Assembly (NCBI GenBank): GCA_965243385.1
Contig: CBDEUV010000002.1
Span: 5,890,001-5,954,000, forward strand
Source: JANSYA01 sp965243385
Lineage (GTDB): Bacteria > Spirochaetota > Leptospiria > Leptospirales > Leptonemataceae
DNA: 64,000 bases
Direction of reading: 5' to 3'
Positions within the stretch are counted from its first letter, which is position 1. Every line of letters starts with the position of its first letter. The notes under the pieces were generated by a model. The model saw only the letters and a program-made list of their open reading frames with translations. It made no database searches and was not told where the DNA came from. Shown in pieces: positions 53,696-62,825 of this stretch. The translations under genes were made by a program, and so were the position numbers.

Positions 53696-55449
53696 TGAAG
53701 TCTCTCCGAAATTCGCCGCGCTCCGCTTCGAAACTGGACCCTATGGCTTTGCGTCGGGGTCGGTTCGCTCTGGCACCGTTTGCGTACGCGGTCCGTACGG
53801 CTGCGCTGGTCGGGGCGCTCTGGCTGGCGTTTGATGCAGGCGGGGGCGCCTGGCGCTCGGATTCTGCGGGCGCGCTCTTCGCGCAGTCGCCCCCGAAGAC
53901 CGAAAACAGGGCCCAAAAGAACACGAAAGAGCAAAACGAAAAGGCCGCCCGAAATTCCGCGCGGGCTCCTGTCGAACGGCTCGTTCGTATTCGGGTCGTC
54001 GTGAACCTGTATCATCCTTTGCGGCCCTACGCCGCGCCGGAGATTCGCGAGTGGGTCGGCAGCGGCGTCTGGCTCGGCGACGGACAGATCCTGACCGATT
54101 TGCGGCTGGTGCGCTTCGCGAGCGTGATTGAATACTGGAAGCCGGGCGCGGATCCGAATCAATCACGACCGACGCCGGCGTCGATCCTGCACCGCGGGCA
54201 CGACTGCGGGCTGGCCGTGATCGGAGACCGCGACGGGCCCGCCGGAGCTAAATTGCCGGCCGGGGCCATCGAGGTGTTTTCTTCGCAGGCCGCGACGGTC
54301 GGACAGGAGCTCAAAGTTTTCGGCTTCGCATCGGATGCGGGGGGCGCGGAGCGTTCCGGCTATCGCGCGCGCGGTATGCTCGTGCGTTCGTTTGATCCGT
54401 CCGGAAAGATCGCCGACAGCGATATTGATCGCCACGCTCTCTATCGCGTTGAGGCGCGGGGCGACGCGGCCGCGCTCGATCGAGGATACAGCGGCGGCCC
54501 GGCGGTCACTGCAGCCGGCGGCATTATTGGCGTTTATATTCGCGGCCCGAAAGCGGGGGATCGGCCGTACGTACTCGCGGCCGGGACGGTCCGGGCGTTT
54601 CTGGGAGACCTGGCGAAAGACGGTCGCTATGACGGATTTCCGCGCACAGGCCTGCATTTCGAAAGTCTGGCCTCGCCGGCGGCGCAGCGTTATCTGGGAC
54701 TCGAGCGCGCGAAACTCAAGAACGGCGTCCTGGTCCGGCGCGTGGATTTTCAGTCCGCGGCCTGGTCGAAAGTCCGCCCGGGGGACGTGCTGCTGGAGGC
54801 GAACGGTCGGCCGATTGATTTCGCCGGTCGGGTCGCTGTAGCAGAGGGCAAAGCGTCTGTCGATTTTTCGAGCTGGCTGCGTTCCTTGCCGCGCGCGCCG
54901 CTCAAGCTGAAACTTCTGCGTAATGGCGATCCCGGGAAAAGCTTCGAGGCGACACTCGATCTGCGGTCTGGCGCTCCGGCTTCGCCCGGACCCGGCCGCG
55001 CGCGCCTGCTGGATCAGCCGCCGTACTTTATGGGCGCCGGTCTGGTGTTTCAGGAACTGGAATACGATCTGGTGCACGCGCTTCCGGGCGCGGATCAAGG
55101 GCGGACGCCCCGCGATGACGCGGAAATTCTGCATCGCTATTTTAATTATTACACCGATCGCCTGGGCGAGCAGGTCGATCGCGACGTGGTGTTGACGGCC
55201 CGTCTGCCGGACCCGGTCAACGCCGACGCGGATCGTTTCGTCAACGGGATCGTGCGCTCGGTGAACGGGCGCCGGATTCGCAATATCAAAGACTTCGCCG
55301 CGGAGTGGGGCTATACCCGCGAAGCGTACGTGGTGGTGGAATTCTTAAATCGCGATGAGCCGTTGATCCTCGATTTCGAGGCGACGCGCAAAGCCGAAGA
55401 GCGCATTCGCACTCGTTATCGCGTCCAGGAGAACGGCCGTGTCCGCTGA
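53692..55449 (+). CDS. Trypsin-fold/PDZ protein lacking the catalytic His
   Basis: Exported protein of 585 residues. After a signal or anchor (VRTAALVGALWLAF) comes a chymotrypsin-like domain of the DegP/HtrA type: GSGVWLGDGQILTDLRLV aligns with GSG...ILTNAHVV, but His is Arg 138. Asp 171 (HDCGLAVI) and Ser 267 (RGYSGGPAV) remain in place. A PDZ-like domain follows (VRRVDFQSAAWSKVRPGDVL, about 345-375), and a second lies near the C-terminus (IVRSVNGRRI). Without His proteolysis is unlikely, so a binding or chaperone role is inferred. It is coupled to its neighbours by overlapping start and stop codons. Confidence 0.75.
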   Translation: MMKSLRNSPRSASKLDPMALRRGRFALAPFAYAVRTAALVGALWLAFDAGGGAWRSDSAGALFAQSPPKTENRAQKNTKEQNEKAARNSARAPVERLVRIRVVVNLYHPLRPYAAPEIREWVGSGVWLGDGQILTDLRLVRFASVIEYWKPGADPNQSRPTPASILHRGHDCGLAVIGDRDGPAGAKLPAGAIEVFSSQAATVGQELKVFGFASDAGGAERSGYRARGMLVRSFDPSGKIADSDIDRHALYRVEARGDAAALDRGYSGGPAVTAAGGIIGVYIRGPKAGDRPYVLAAGTVRAFLGDLAKDGRYDGFPRTGLHFESLASPAAQRYLGLERAKLKNGVLVRRVDFQSAAWSKVRPGDVLLEANGRPIDFAGRVAVAEGKASVDFSSWLRSLPRAPLKLKLLRNGDPGKSFEATLDLRSGAPASPGPGRARLLDQPPYFMGAGLVFQELEYDLVHALPGADQGRTPRDDAEILHRYFNYYTDRLGEQVDRDVVLTARLPDPVNADADRFVNGIVRSVNGRRIRNIKDFAAEWGYTREAYVVVEFLNRDEPLILDFEATRKAEERIRTRYRVQENGRVR

Positions 55450-57139
55450 ACGAAGAAGCACAGAGCGCACCGGACGCAAATTCGCGCGGGCGATTTCCGT
55501 TTCGCTCCTGTTCTTATGGTCGGCGGGATCTCCGGCGGCGGCCCCGGACCTGGATCCGGTGCGGCAGACCCTGGAGCTGCGCACAGCGCGTCGCGCGATT
55601 CCCCACAGTCGCCCCTGGCAGATCACGAACGTGGAGCGCAGCCTGCGTCCGGCCGTGCCCCTGGGCGACGGCGTCTTCTTGAGTTTCGAGCCGGCTATGG
55701 CTGACGCAATCGGCAGCACTCTGCGTTTTCCCGGCGATTTAGAAATTAGCGCTCAGCTCGTGCATCGCGATGCGCTGCTGGGCCTGAGCCTGGTGCGCAT
55801 CGATCGACAGGGCGACGAGGCCCGGGGATGGCGTCCGCCGCCGCGTGTGCGTTTCGCGGATTCTCTGGACCTGCGGGCGCGCGGGCAGGCGCTGCAGCTC
55901 GTCGGCTATGGCAGTCGGAGCGACCGGCGCGGTCTGCGGGGGCAAACGGTCTTTCTGGAGGGCATGCGCGCCGGCTCGCTTCCCGTCGAATTCAGCCGGG
56001 CGGGCAGGCAGGCGCGGGCTCTGCCTTTGATGCAGTTCAGCGGCGGGGCTTCCGGAATTCATCCCGGCGATCTGCTGTTCGCGAAGCGCGGATCGCGCTG
56101 GAGCCTGGCCGGCATCGTCGTTCGCTTCGACGCGAAAGAACGGATCGGTCAGGCGCTCCCCGCGCCGTTGATTTCGGGTTATATTCAGTTGGCGCTCAAA
56201 GCCGCGACGGCGCGCGAAAAGCGAATCGCCGCCGGGAAAAATGGCCCGGCCGCTTCGGCCGACGACGTTAGCGGGCCATCATCTTCAGTGATCAGCGATC
56301 CAGGTTTTCGCACGCGGCCGATCGCGAGCCAGAGCGCGCGGGCGTACTACGGTCTGCGTCCCGGAGAAGAAGGAGCGCTGCTTGTGACCCGGGTCCTGCC
56401 GGAACTACACGCCCTTCGGGATCGGGTGCGGCCCGGCGACGTGATTCTCGGCGCGAACGGGCAAAAGCTGGGGCCCGGCGGTACGCTGCTGGATGCGCGC
56501 TACGGCCCGCTGCCCCTGACGGCGCTCCTGGGTTTTCGCAAGGGCCGTCCGCTGCCTGCGCCGATCGAAATCCGTCTCGACATCGCCCGGGAGCGCGAAC
56601 GGCGCACGGTCAGCATTCAATTGCAACCGCAGAGCCTGGAGTACCTGCGTGTGCCGGCTTATTTTGAACGGCCGGCGTACCTCATTGCCGGGGGGCTGGT
56701 GCTGGTCGAATTGAGTGAGCGGTATTTGAATGAACGCGTGCCGGCCCAATCGGATCCGGCGGCCGCGCCGCGGCTGAGGTTCCTGGCCGACCCGCGACGC
56801 CTGCCGGCGAACAGGGATCAATCACGCTTCGTCGTACTGGATCGGATTTTACCGGTACCTTTCAACGAGGCCTATCGCGCGACAATCGCCGGGCGACCGC
56901 TCTTGCTTCTGAGTTTGAACGGGGTGGCCGTGCGCAGTCTGTCGCATCTGCATGGCATGATGGCGGAGCATCTGAGCGCCGGTCGCGATCTGGCCTTCGC
57001 TTTCGAAGGCGGACGGCTGCTGGTCCTGCCCGGCCAGGATCAGGGCGCGGCTCTGAAGGCGGCGGACGCGACGGTCCGCGCGCGCCACGGGATTCCGTAT
57101 CTGCAGGCCAACCTGGATTCGCCGCCAAATAGCCGTTGA
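55439..57139 (+). CDS. Second degenerate trypsin-fold/PDZ protein
   Basis: Exported protein of 566 residues, similar in layout to the preceding one: signal (RAISVSLLFLWSAGSPAAA), protease-like domain with VPLGDGVFLSFEP where ILTNAHVV is expected, HRDALLGLSLVRID, and FSGGASGIHPGDLL where GNSGGP is expected, then a PDZ-like domain (TRVLPELHALRDRVRPGDVI, about 318-340) and a second weaker one. The catalytic His is absent and the Ser motif is altered. It overlaps the upstream gene by 11 bp and probably arose with it by duplication. Function unknown; last gene of the T2SS-linked run. Confidence 0.65.
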   Translation: MSAERRSTERTGRKFARAISVSLLFLWSAGSPAAAPDLDPVRQTLELRTARRAIPHSRPWQITNVERSLRPAVPLGDGVFLSFEPAMADAIGSTLRFPGDLEISAQLVHRDALLGLSLVRIDRQGDEARGWRPPPRVRFADSLDLRARGQALQLVGYGSRSDRRGLRGQTVFLEGMRAGSLPVEFSRAGRQARALPLMQFSGGASGIHPGDLLFAKRGSRWSLAGIVVRFDAKERIGQALPAPLISGYIQLALKAATAREKRIAAGKNGPAASADDVSGPSSSVISDPGFRTRPIASQSARAYYGLRPGEEGALLVTRVLPELHALRDRVRPGDVILGANGQKLGPGGTLLDARYGPLPLTALLGFRKGRPLPAPIEIRLDIARERERRTVSIQLQPQSLEYLRVPAYFERPAYLIAGGLVLVELSERYLNERVPAQSDPAAAPRLRFLADPRRLPANRDQSRFVVLDRILPVPFNEAYRATIAGRPLLLLSLNGVAVRSLSHLHGMMAEHLSAGRDLAFAFEGGRLLVLPGQDQGAALKAADATVRARHGIPYLQANLDSPPNSR

Positions 57140-57228
57140 CGCGCGGGTCAATTCGCGGACGTTGACATATTCTTTCCGGTCCTTTCTTCCGGGCCGACTA
57201 TTCTCCATCCGTCTCCCCGTGCGCGATC

Positions 57229-57717
57229 ATGGCTTCCAAAAAAGAAAAAAGCGCGGCTCGCAAAGGGCCGCCGGTGATCGAAAATCGGCAGGCGCGCTAC
57301 AACTACGCGATCGAAGAAACCTTCGAAGCGGGCATTGAGCTGCGGGGCACTGAAGTCAAAAGCCTGCGGCAGGGGCAGGCGACCTTGAGCGACGCCTACG
57401 CCGTCCCCAAAAACGGCGAAATGTTTTTATTGAATCTGCACATTAAACCGTACGAAAACGGCGGCGCCTTCAATCATGAAGAAACCCGCACGCGCAAGCT
57501 GCTCTTGAAGTCCTCCGAGATCAGCAAACTCACCGGCAAAATCCGCGAGAAGCGTCTGACCTTCGTGCCGCTGAAGATGTACTTTAACGACCGGGGCCGG
57601 GTGAAAGTGCTGCTGGGACTCGGCAAAGGCAAGAAGCTCGTCGACAAACGCGAAAGCGAAAAGAAGGCGCAGGCCGACCGCGATATGGCGCGTGCCCTGC
57701 GCGACGCGGGGCAGTGA
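57229..57717 (+). CDS. smpB: SsrA-binding protein SmpB
   Basis: Partner of tmRNA in rescue of stalled ribosomes. The 162-residue protein begins with a Lys-rich tail and has NRQARYNYAIEETFEAGIEL, GTEVKSLRQGQATLSDAYA, LHIKPYENG and the C-terminal GLGKGKKLVDKRESEKK helix that enters the ribosome channel. All conserved parts are present. The tmRNA gene itself was not recognised in the window. A TTGACA lies 60 bp upstream, but I see no matching -10 box. Confidence 0.96.
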   Translation: MASKKEKSAARKGPPVIENRQARYNYAIEETFEAGIELRGTEVKSLRQGQATLSDAYAVPKNGEMFLLNLHIKPYENGGAFNHEETRTRKLLLKSSEISKLTGKIREKRLTFVPLKMYFNDRGRVKVLLGLGKGKKLVDKRESEKKAQADRDMARALRDAGQ

Positions 57718-57719
57718 TT

Positions 57720-59468
57720 ATGAAACGGACGAGTATTTCCAGATTGCCGCGAGTGGCCCTGGTCGGCCGCCGCAACGTCGGCAAATCGACGCTATTAAAC
57801 GCGCTCTACGGCCGGCGTCGCGCGATCACCGACGCGTACGCCGGGCTCACCCGCGACGTGCTCGAAGTGGAAATCGATCGGGGCGGCTATCGTTTTATCT
57901 TGTGTGATACTCCCGGCCTCGATATCGACCAGCCGGACCAGCTGGAAGGCGAGGCGATCGAACGGGCTCGTCGCTTTATTGATACAGTCGACCTGATTCT
58001 TTTTTTACTGGAAGCGCCCGCACCGGAAGCCTTCGATCATGAGTTTCTCGCTTTCGTTCGTAAGACGAAAGATCACACTCCGGTCGTGTACGCGATTAAC
58101 AAGGTCGATGGCCAGGAAAAATCCGCGGACGTGCTGCCCGAGTTTTACGCCGCGGGTTTAACCGATCCCCTGCCGGTGTCGGCGAAGGGCCGCTGGAATC
58201 TGAACGCGCTGCTCTCGCGCCTGGCCGACGAGCTTCCGGCGCTGCGGCGAAAAAACCAGGCCAATAATTCAGAACCAGAAGCGGAAACGCAAAGCGATTC
58301 GCAGGCAGGTGATGCGGATATCGCGGACGAATTGTTCATGCCGGAATCCGAAACGACGGACGAAGCTGGCGACGAATTCAACGGCGGCGATTTCCGCGAC
58401 GATCCGGACGACGCGGACGACGCGGAAGCAGGACTGGAAGTGATCTGGGATCCCGCGCTCGAAAAGCAAGCGGATAGCTTTGCCGCCGAGATTTCGCGCG
58501 AAGGTCCCGATGATGCGGCGCCCGGCCGTCGACGCAAGGGGCGCCCGTCCGAAGCGGGAGCCGGACCGACTCGCCCACGGATCGCCAAGACCGGGCGGGA
58601 AATCGATGCGCCGGCCCTGCACGGCCTGGAAGATTCCACGGTCATCTCCGATTCCCAGGGGGCCGAAACGCGCATCGCGATCGTGGGGCGTCCGAATGCG
58701 GGCAAGTCTTCGCTTCTGAACCGCCTGGCGGGCCGCGAAGTTTCGCTGGTTTCGGACATCCCCGGCACGACTCGCGATACCGTCGACACGGTCTTTCGTT
58801 TTCAAGAACAGGACATCCGGGTGATCGATACCGCGGGCATGCGCCGGCAGGCCCGCCTGCTGGCCTCTCCGGATCGCGTGGACTATTATTCCGTCACCCG
58901 TACGCGCCGCGCGATTCGCGACGCGCGAGTGGTGATTCATATGATCGACGCCACGGCGGGCGTAACCGATTTCGACAAAAAGATCTCCGCGATGATCAAA
59001 GAATTCGGCCGGCCGGTGGTGGTGGCGGTCAATAAATGGGACGCCATTCCGGACAAAGACCAGCATACCATGCGCGATTTCACCGACCGTATGGAGTTTT
59101 TGTTCCCGCATCTGCGCAATATCCCGATCGTGTTTTGTTCGGCGCTCGTCGGCCAGCGCGTGAATAAGCTGATCGAAGTTTGCCTGGATCTGGATCGTCG
59201 GATGCGGACGCGGGTCGCCACGGGCGCTTTGAATTCTAAAATCGAAAAATGGATGCGCCGGGCGCCGGGCAGCGCGCGAAACCTGAAAATATTTTATGTT
59301 TCGCAAGTCGACGCGGAGCCGCCGGTTTTTGTATTCTTCGTGAATCGGAAGAAAGTATTCACCGGGGCGCTCGTGTCTTATTTCGAAAACCTGCTGCGTC
59401 GCGAATACAAGCTGGAGGGTATCCCCCTGCGGATATTCGTACGCGAAAAAGGGGCGGAGGCCTCGTAA
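57720..59468 (+). CDS. der: Ribosome biogenesis GTPase Der (EngA)
   Basis: GTPase with two G domains and a KH-like domain, needed for 50S assembly. Domain 1: ALVGRRNVGKSTLLNAL, CDTPGLD, NKVDG. Domain 2 from about residue 317: AIVGRPNAGKSSLLNRL, VIDTAGMRR, VNKWDA. The KH-like end contains RREYKLEGIPLRIFVREKG. At 582 residues it is about 100 longer than usual because the linker between the G domains has about 138 residues, the first 90 rich in Asp, Glu and Ala and the rest basic. ATG 57720 follows the smpB stop by 2 bp; GTG 57714 overlapping smpB is possible. Confidence 0.95.
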   Translation: MKRTSISRLPRVALVGRRNVGKSTLLNALYGRRRAITDAYAGLTRDVLEVEIDRGGYRFILCDTPGLDIDQPDQLEGEAIERARRFIDTVDLILFLLEAPAPEAFDHEFLAFVRKTKDHTPVVYAINKVDGQEKSADVLPEFYAAGLTDPLPVSAKGRWNLNALLSRLADELPALRRKNQANNSEPEAETQSDSQAGDADIADELFMPESETTDEAGDEFNGGDFRDDPDDADDAEAGLEVIWDPALEKQADSFAAEISREGPDDAAPGRRRKGRPSEAGAGPTRPRIAKTGREIDAPALHGLEDSTVISDSQGAETRIAIVGRPNAGKSSLLNRLAGREVSLVSDIPGTTRDTVDTVFRFQEQDIRVIDTAGMRRQARLLASPDRVDYYSVTRTRRAIRDARVVIHMIDATAGVTDFDKKISAMIKEFGRPVVVAVNKWDAIPDKDQHTMRDFTDRMEFLFPHLRNIPIVFCSALVGQRVNKLIEVCLDLDRRMRTRVATGALNSKIEKWMRRAPGSARNLKIFYVSQVDAEPPVFVFFVNRKKVFTGALVSYFENLLRREYKLEGIPLRIFVREKGAEAS

Positions 59469-59470
59469 TC

Positions 59471-60100
59471 ATGTTGCTCGCGATTCTCGCCGTATCGGCT
59501 TTCCTGTTGGGCGCCGTCCCGTTTCCGTACATTATCGCGCGGCTGGTCGCCGGCATCGATATTCGCGAGCATGGTTCGGGTAATCCCGGCGCTTCGAACG
59601 TTTTTCGAGTGGTGGGCGCCCCCGCCGGGATTGTTACCTTCGTACTGGACTGCGCGAAGGCGGTGCTCGCGGTCCAACTGGCGGTCTGGTTCTTGCCGGC
59701 GTACGCTCTCGACATGGAACAGCTGATCTGGTTTAAGATCGGTCTGGGAGTGCTTGCCGTCTGCGGTCACGTGTGGAGTCCCTTTCTGGGCGGCCGCGGG
59801 GGTAAAGGCGTGGCCACGGTCATCGGCGTATTCTGGGTCATCTTTCCGATGGGGCTTTTGACCGGCGCGCTCTGCGGTTTTGCGGTGATAGCGGTCTATC
59901 GTTTCTTTTCGCTGGGCAGTCTGGTGGGCGTTTGCGCGCTGCCGGTCGCCTATTTCTTATTGAAAGAGCAGCCCTGGCATCCCGCCAGTCTGCCGATATT
60001 GTATCTGAGCCTGGTCGCGGCGCTGCTCGTACTTTTGCGCCACACGGATAATATCAAACGTTTGCTTTCCGGCCGCGAACATGCTATGATGCAGTCATGA
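59471..60100 (+). CDS. plsY: Acyl-phosphate glycerol-3-phosphate acyltransferase PlsY
   Basis: Inner-membrane enzyme that transfers an acyl group from acyl-phosphate to glycerol 3-phosphate, the first step of phospholipid synthesis. The 209-residue protein has five or so hydrophobic segments and the three PlsY motifs: GAVPFPYIIARL with HGSGNPGASNVFR, GHVWSPFLGGRGGKGVAT, and the C-terminal RHTDNIKRLLSG. The ATG 2 bp after the der stop gives the family start; upstream in-frame sequence lies inside der. The end overlaps the next gene by ATGA. Confidence 0.96.
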   Translation: MLLAILAVSAFLLGAVPFPYIIARLVAGIDIREHGSGNPGASNVFRVVGAPAGIVTFVLDCAKAVLAVQLAVWFLPAYALDMEQLIWFKIGLGVLAVCGHVWSPFLGGRGGKGVATVIGVFWVIFPMGLLTGALCGFAVIAVYRFFSLGSLVGVCALPVAYFLLKEQPWHPASLPILYLSLVAALLVLLRHTDNIKRLLSGREHAMMQS

Positions 60101-60738
60101 GAATCGACGAGATTTCGGAACTCGGCAAAGGCGAACTCACGCCCGAAGAGAAAGTCTTCGTGGCCGAAGAATTTCTCGATACCTATGATCCCGGCGACCC
60201 ACGCGACATCTATCGCTGGCTGTGGGAAGGGGAGTTCGGTCCCGGCTCGCATATTCGCGAACACACTCTGGAACAACTGGCCCAGGACATTCGGCGCGCG
60301 CGCATTCATCGCAGTCAGGACAAGCAACCGGTGTGCGAAAACCTGGGACTGGCGAACGTCTTCGTGAAAGTCAATCTGGTGCCTTTCGCCGATACCGGCT
60401 GCCCGCTAAAACGCCTGGTGATGATCGAGGAGCGCATCAAAGACGTCCGGCCGGATCCACTGCGCTTCAAGAAGGACTGGGCCTTTATCAAAACCGAGCT
60501 GGTGCCGGGAATGCGTGTGACGACGGAACGCATGAACGCTTTCGAACAGGAGATTCCCTTTCACATGGCGCCGGAAGTCGAATTCTCAAACGAGTGGTAC
60601 GACGCTTACGGTCTCGGCTATCGGGTCGTGCCGCGAAATGTTTTTTTCCAGTACTTTCCGGAATACACTCTCGATATCGGCGGGCCGCGGAACGAACCGT
60701 ATAAGTGGAATCCCGACTTCGAACTCGAGCAGGAATAG
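60097..60738 (+). CDS. Protein of unknown function coupled to plsY
   Basis: Soluble, acidic protein of 213 residues without signal or membrane segment; family not recognised. It is rich in aromatic and acidic residues (DPRDIYRWLWEGEFGPGSHI, VFFQYFPEYTLDIGGPRNE) and has two Cys (near 80 and 101). It starts at the ATGA overlap with plsY, so its product should be made together with that enzyme. The composition and codon pattern match the neighbours, unlike overlapping shadow frames. It converges with cca, with only 9 bp between the two genes. A role linked to lipid synthesis is only suggested by context. Confidence 0.7.
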   Translation: MRIDEISELGKGELTPEEKVFVAEEFLDTYDPGDPRDIYRWLWEGEFGPGSHIREHTLEQLAQDIRRARIHRSQDKQPVCENLGLANVFVKVNLVPFADTGCPLKRLVMIEERIKDVRPDPLRFKKDWAFIKTELVPGMRVTTERMNAFEQEIPFHMAPEVEFSNEWYDAYGLGYRVVPRNVFFQYFPEYTLDIGGPRNEPYKWNPDFELEQE

Positions 60739-60747
60739 CGGCTCGTT

Positions 60748-62079
60748 TCAGGATTCCGGACGCCGGCGTTCCAGGCCTTCCAGCAACAACTCCCTGGTAT
60801 TGCGGGCCGGGTCGGTCAGCACCAGATCCAGCAAATAGCGCAGGTTTTCGCCGATCGCGGGCCCGCTCATCCCGATTTTCATGAGGTCTCCGCCGTTGAC
60901 GGCAAGATCGCGCACGACCAGAGGTTGGTTTTTCAGTATATCGCGCAGCTCCGCAAGAGACAGCTCGCCGGTCGGATACTCCGCGAGCTGATCCAGAAAT
61001 TCGAGAGCGTCTTCGCCCGTAGCGTAGGCGCTTTTCAGTCCGGAGAGCCAGACGCGCGCTGTGCGCCGTGAATCCCGCGGCGAAGCTGCACCAGTCGCCG
61101 CCCCCGGATCATCGCAGTAGTCGAAGTATCTTTGAAACCATTCGATATCGCGGGCGTGTTTGTTGGAAAATTTTAGCTTTCGGGCCAGGTTTCGGGCGCG
61201 GTCGCCCGTATAATTGAGCTCCCGCCACCAGAGGGCCATGCGCATGACCGCGCCGGCGGGAGCCAGGCGATCGAGCGACCGGCAGACGGCATCGGAGCTT
61301 GCGGCGGGGCGATCCGGGAAAAACAAATAGAGCAGCTCGCTTTCTTCTAAGCGACGGATCATGCGCGAAACCGCCGGCGCGCGAAAGCCTTTCCAGAGTT
61401 CTTCCGAGAAGCGTTCGACCGCGACCCGGGCGGTGCGCTCCTGGATTGTGCGATTGCGGAGAGCCATTTCGGTTTTGGCTTCCAGGTCGAATTCGAGCGT
61501 CGCGGCGAAGCGGCAGGCGCGAATGGTCCGCAGGCCGTCTTCGTGAAAACGTTCTTCGGGGCTCCCGATCGTGCGCAGCAGGCCGTTTTGCAGATCTTCC
61601 AGGCCGTCGAATAAATCGACCACTTCGCCGGTGCCCGGGTCGCAGGCGATAGCGTTGACCGTGAAATCCCGACGACTCAAATCATCAGCCAGGGTTTCGG
61701 CGAATTCGACGCGGTCGGGGTGTCGGGCGTCGCTGTAGTCGCTTTCCGCGCGATAGGTTGTGACCTCGAAGCTCTCGCTTTGAATACCGTCTTCGCCGGA
61801 GCGGGGTTTTTGATCCGGCAGGAGAACGGTAATCGTGCCGTGCTGCAACCCGGTCGGGATCGTCCGGCGAAAGAGGCGCACGACTGTTTCCGGGCGCGCG
61901 TTCGTCGTTAGATCGATATCGCCCGCCGGTCTGCCGAGCAACAGATCGCGCACCGCGCCGCCTACCAGATAACATTCGAAGCCGGCATCTTTGAGCTTTC
62001 GATACGCAAAGTCGATATTCCGGCGGGTGGCGGGCGATAGGGCCGCGAGCAGATCGGGCTGCGAAGAGGAAGCGCTCAT
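60748..62079 (-). CDS. cca: tRNA nucleotidyltransferase / poly(A) polymerase family protein
   Basis: Class II nucleotidyltransferase of 443 residues that adds or repairs the CCA end of tRNA. N-terminal catalytic domain with YLVGGAVRDLLLGR, GDIDLTTNARPETV (two catalytic Asp), HGTITVLL and RRDFTVNAIACDPGTGEVVD. Then ERFHEDGLRTIRACRFAATL, the nucleotide-selection block, and a helical body. A poly(A) polymerase of the same family cannot be excluded by eye. The ATG at 62079 is the only start near the fold, 20 bp after the upstream phosphatase gene's stop. Confidence 0.9.
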   Translation of the reverse strand: MSASSSQPDLLAALSPATRRNIDFAYRKLKDAGFECYLVGGAVRDLLLGRPAGDIDLTTNARPETVVRLFRRTIPTGLQHGTITVLLPDQKPRSGEDGIQSESFEVTTYRAESDYSDARHPDRVEFAETLADDLSRRDFTVNAIACDPGTGEVVDLFDGLEDLQNGLLRTIGSPEERFHEDGLRTIRACRFAATLEFDLEAKTEMALRNRTIQERTARVAVERFSEELWKGFRAPAVSRMIRRLEESELLYLFFPDRPAASSDAVCRSLDRLAPAGAVMRMALWWRELNYTGDRARNLARKLKFSNKHARDIEWFQRYFDYCDDPGAATGAASPRDSRRTARVWLSGLKSAYATGEDALEFLDQLAEYPTGELSLAELRDILKNQPLVVRDLAVNGGDLMKIGMSGPAIGENLRYLLDLVLTDPARNTRELLLEGLERRRPES

Positions 62080-62099
62080 ATTTCGATCGCGGAAGCGCT

Positions 62100-62825
62100 T
62101 TAGAGGTAGGCGCGGCGGGCTTTGACCTGGATCAGCTCGTCGGTTTTGGTATTCATCGCCGTGAGCGATCCGCCGAACACGCAACCGGTGTCCAGTCCGA
62201 CCGATTTCTGGCCCACGATCGGATCGTCCTGCGCCGCGGTGCCGAGTACGTAGCGCGAGGGCGTATGTCCGTAAAAGACGCGCTTGCCGTCCCAGCGGTG
62301 CTCGTTGCGAATCCACTCTTCGCGAATCCAGATCAGGTCTTCCGGATCCTGCTCCGCGACGGCCGCGGAAGCGTCTTTACCGCGACCGACCCGCACACCG
62401 GCGTGGACCGCGATGCATTCGTCGTCTTCGTAGTAGAGTCCAAGATTCTCGTAGAAATCCCGATGGCGTTTGGGATAGCTTTCGTAGGGATCCTCTTCGG
62501 TCAAACCGTACGAACGCAAGGTCGCGGGGCCGCCGTTGCCCCAGAAGGTCCACGCCAGGCCTTCCCGGCTTTCCGGATCCCGGTAGTAGGCGAGCATCAT
62601 ATCCTCGTGATTCCCTTTGAGAAAGACCGAACGATGCTCTTCTTCGATCACTCGATCCACGACGCCCGCGGAGGCGGGCCCCCGATCGATATAGTCGCCG
62701 ATAAAGAGCAGTGGGTCTTTGCCCGGGATCAGGTCCAGGAGCTCTTCGAGCTCGTCCAGGCAACCATGAATGTCTCCGATGACCCACATTGGAATCGTAT
62801 CTGTGTTTCGCAGCCGGCGGGCCAC
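62100..62825 (-). CDS. PPP-family metallophosphoesterase (PrpA/ApaH-like)
   Basis: Protein of up to 241 residues with the metal-binding set of PPP phosphatases: VIGDIHGCLDELEELL, FIGDYIDRGPASAGVV, FLKGNHEDMM, AVHAGVR and FYGHTP. The length and the GNHEDM sequence resemble bacterial Ser/Thr phosphatases of the PrpA/PphA type more than ApaH, but substrate is not predictable. Start: GTG 62825, or ATG 62789 (MWVIGDIHG), which fits relatives equally well. It lies upstream of cca in the same direction and is divergent from sucC, with a 240-bp gap in which I see no clear structure. Confidence 0.88.
   Translation of the reverse strand: MARRLRNTDTIPMWVIGDIHGCLDELEELLDLIPGKDPLLFIGDYIDRGPASAGVVDRVIEEEHRSVFLKGNHEDMMLAYYRDPESREGLAWTFWGNGGPATLRSYGLTEEDPYESYPKRHRDFYENLGLYYEDDECIAVHAGVRVGRGKDASAAVAEQDPEDLIWIREEWIRNEHRWDGKRVFYGHTPSRYVLGTAAQDDPIVGQKSVGLDTGCVFGGSLTAMNTKTDELIQVKARRAYL

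Noticed and set aside
57162..57204. Promoter before smpB
   Set aside because: TTGACA at 57162 is perfect, but TATTCT boxes lie 1 or 31 bp away, neither at usable spacing.
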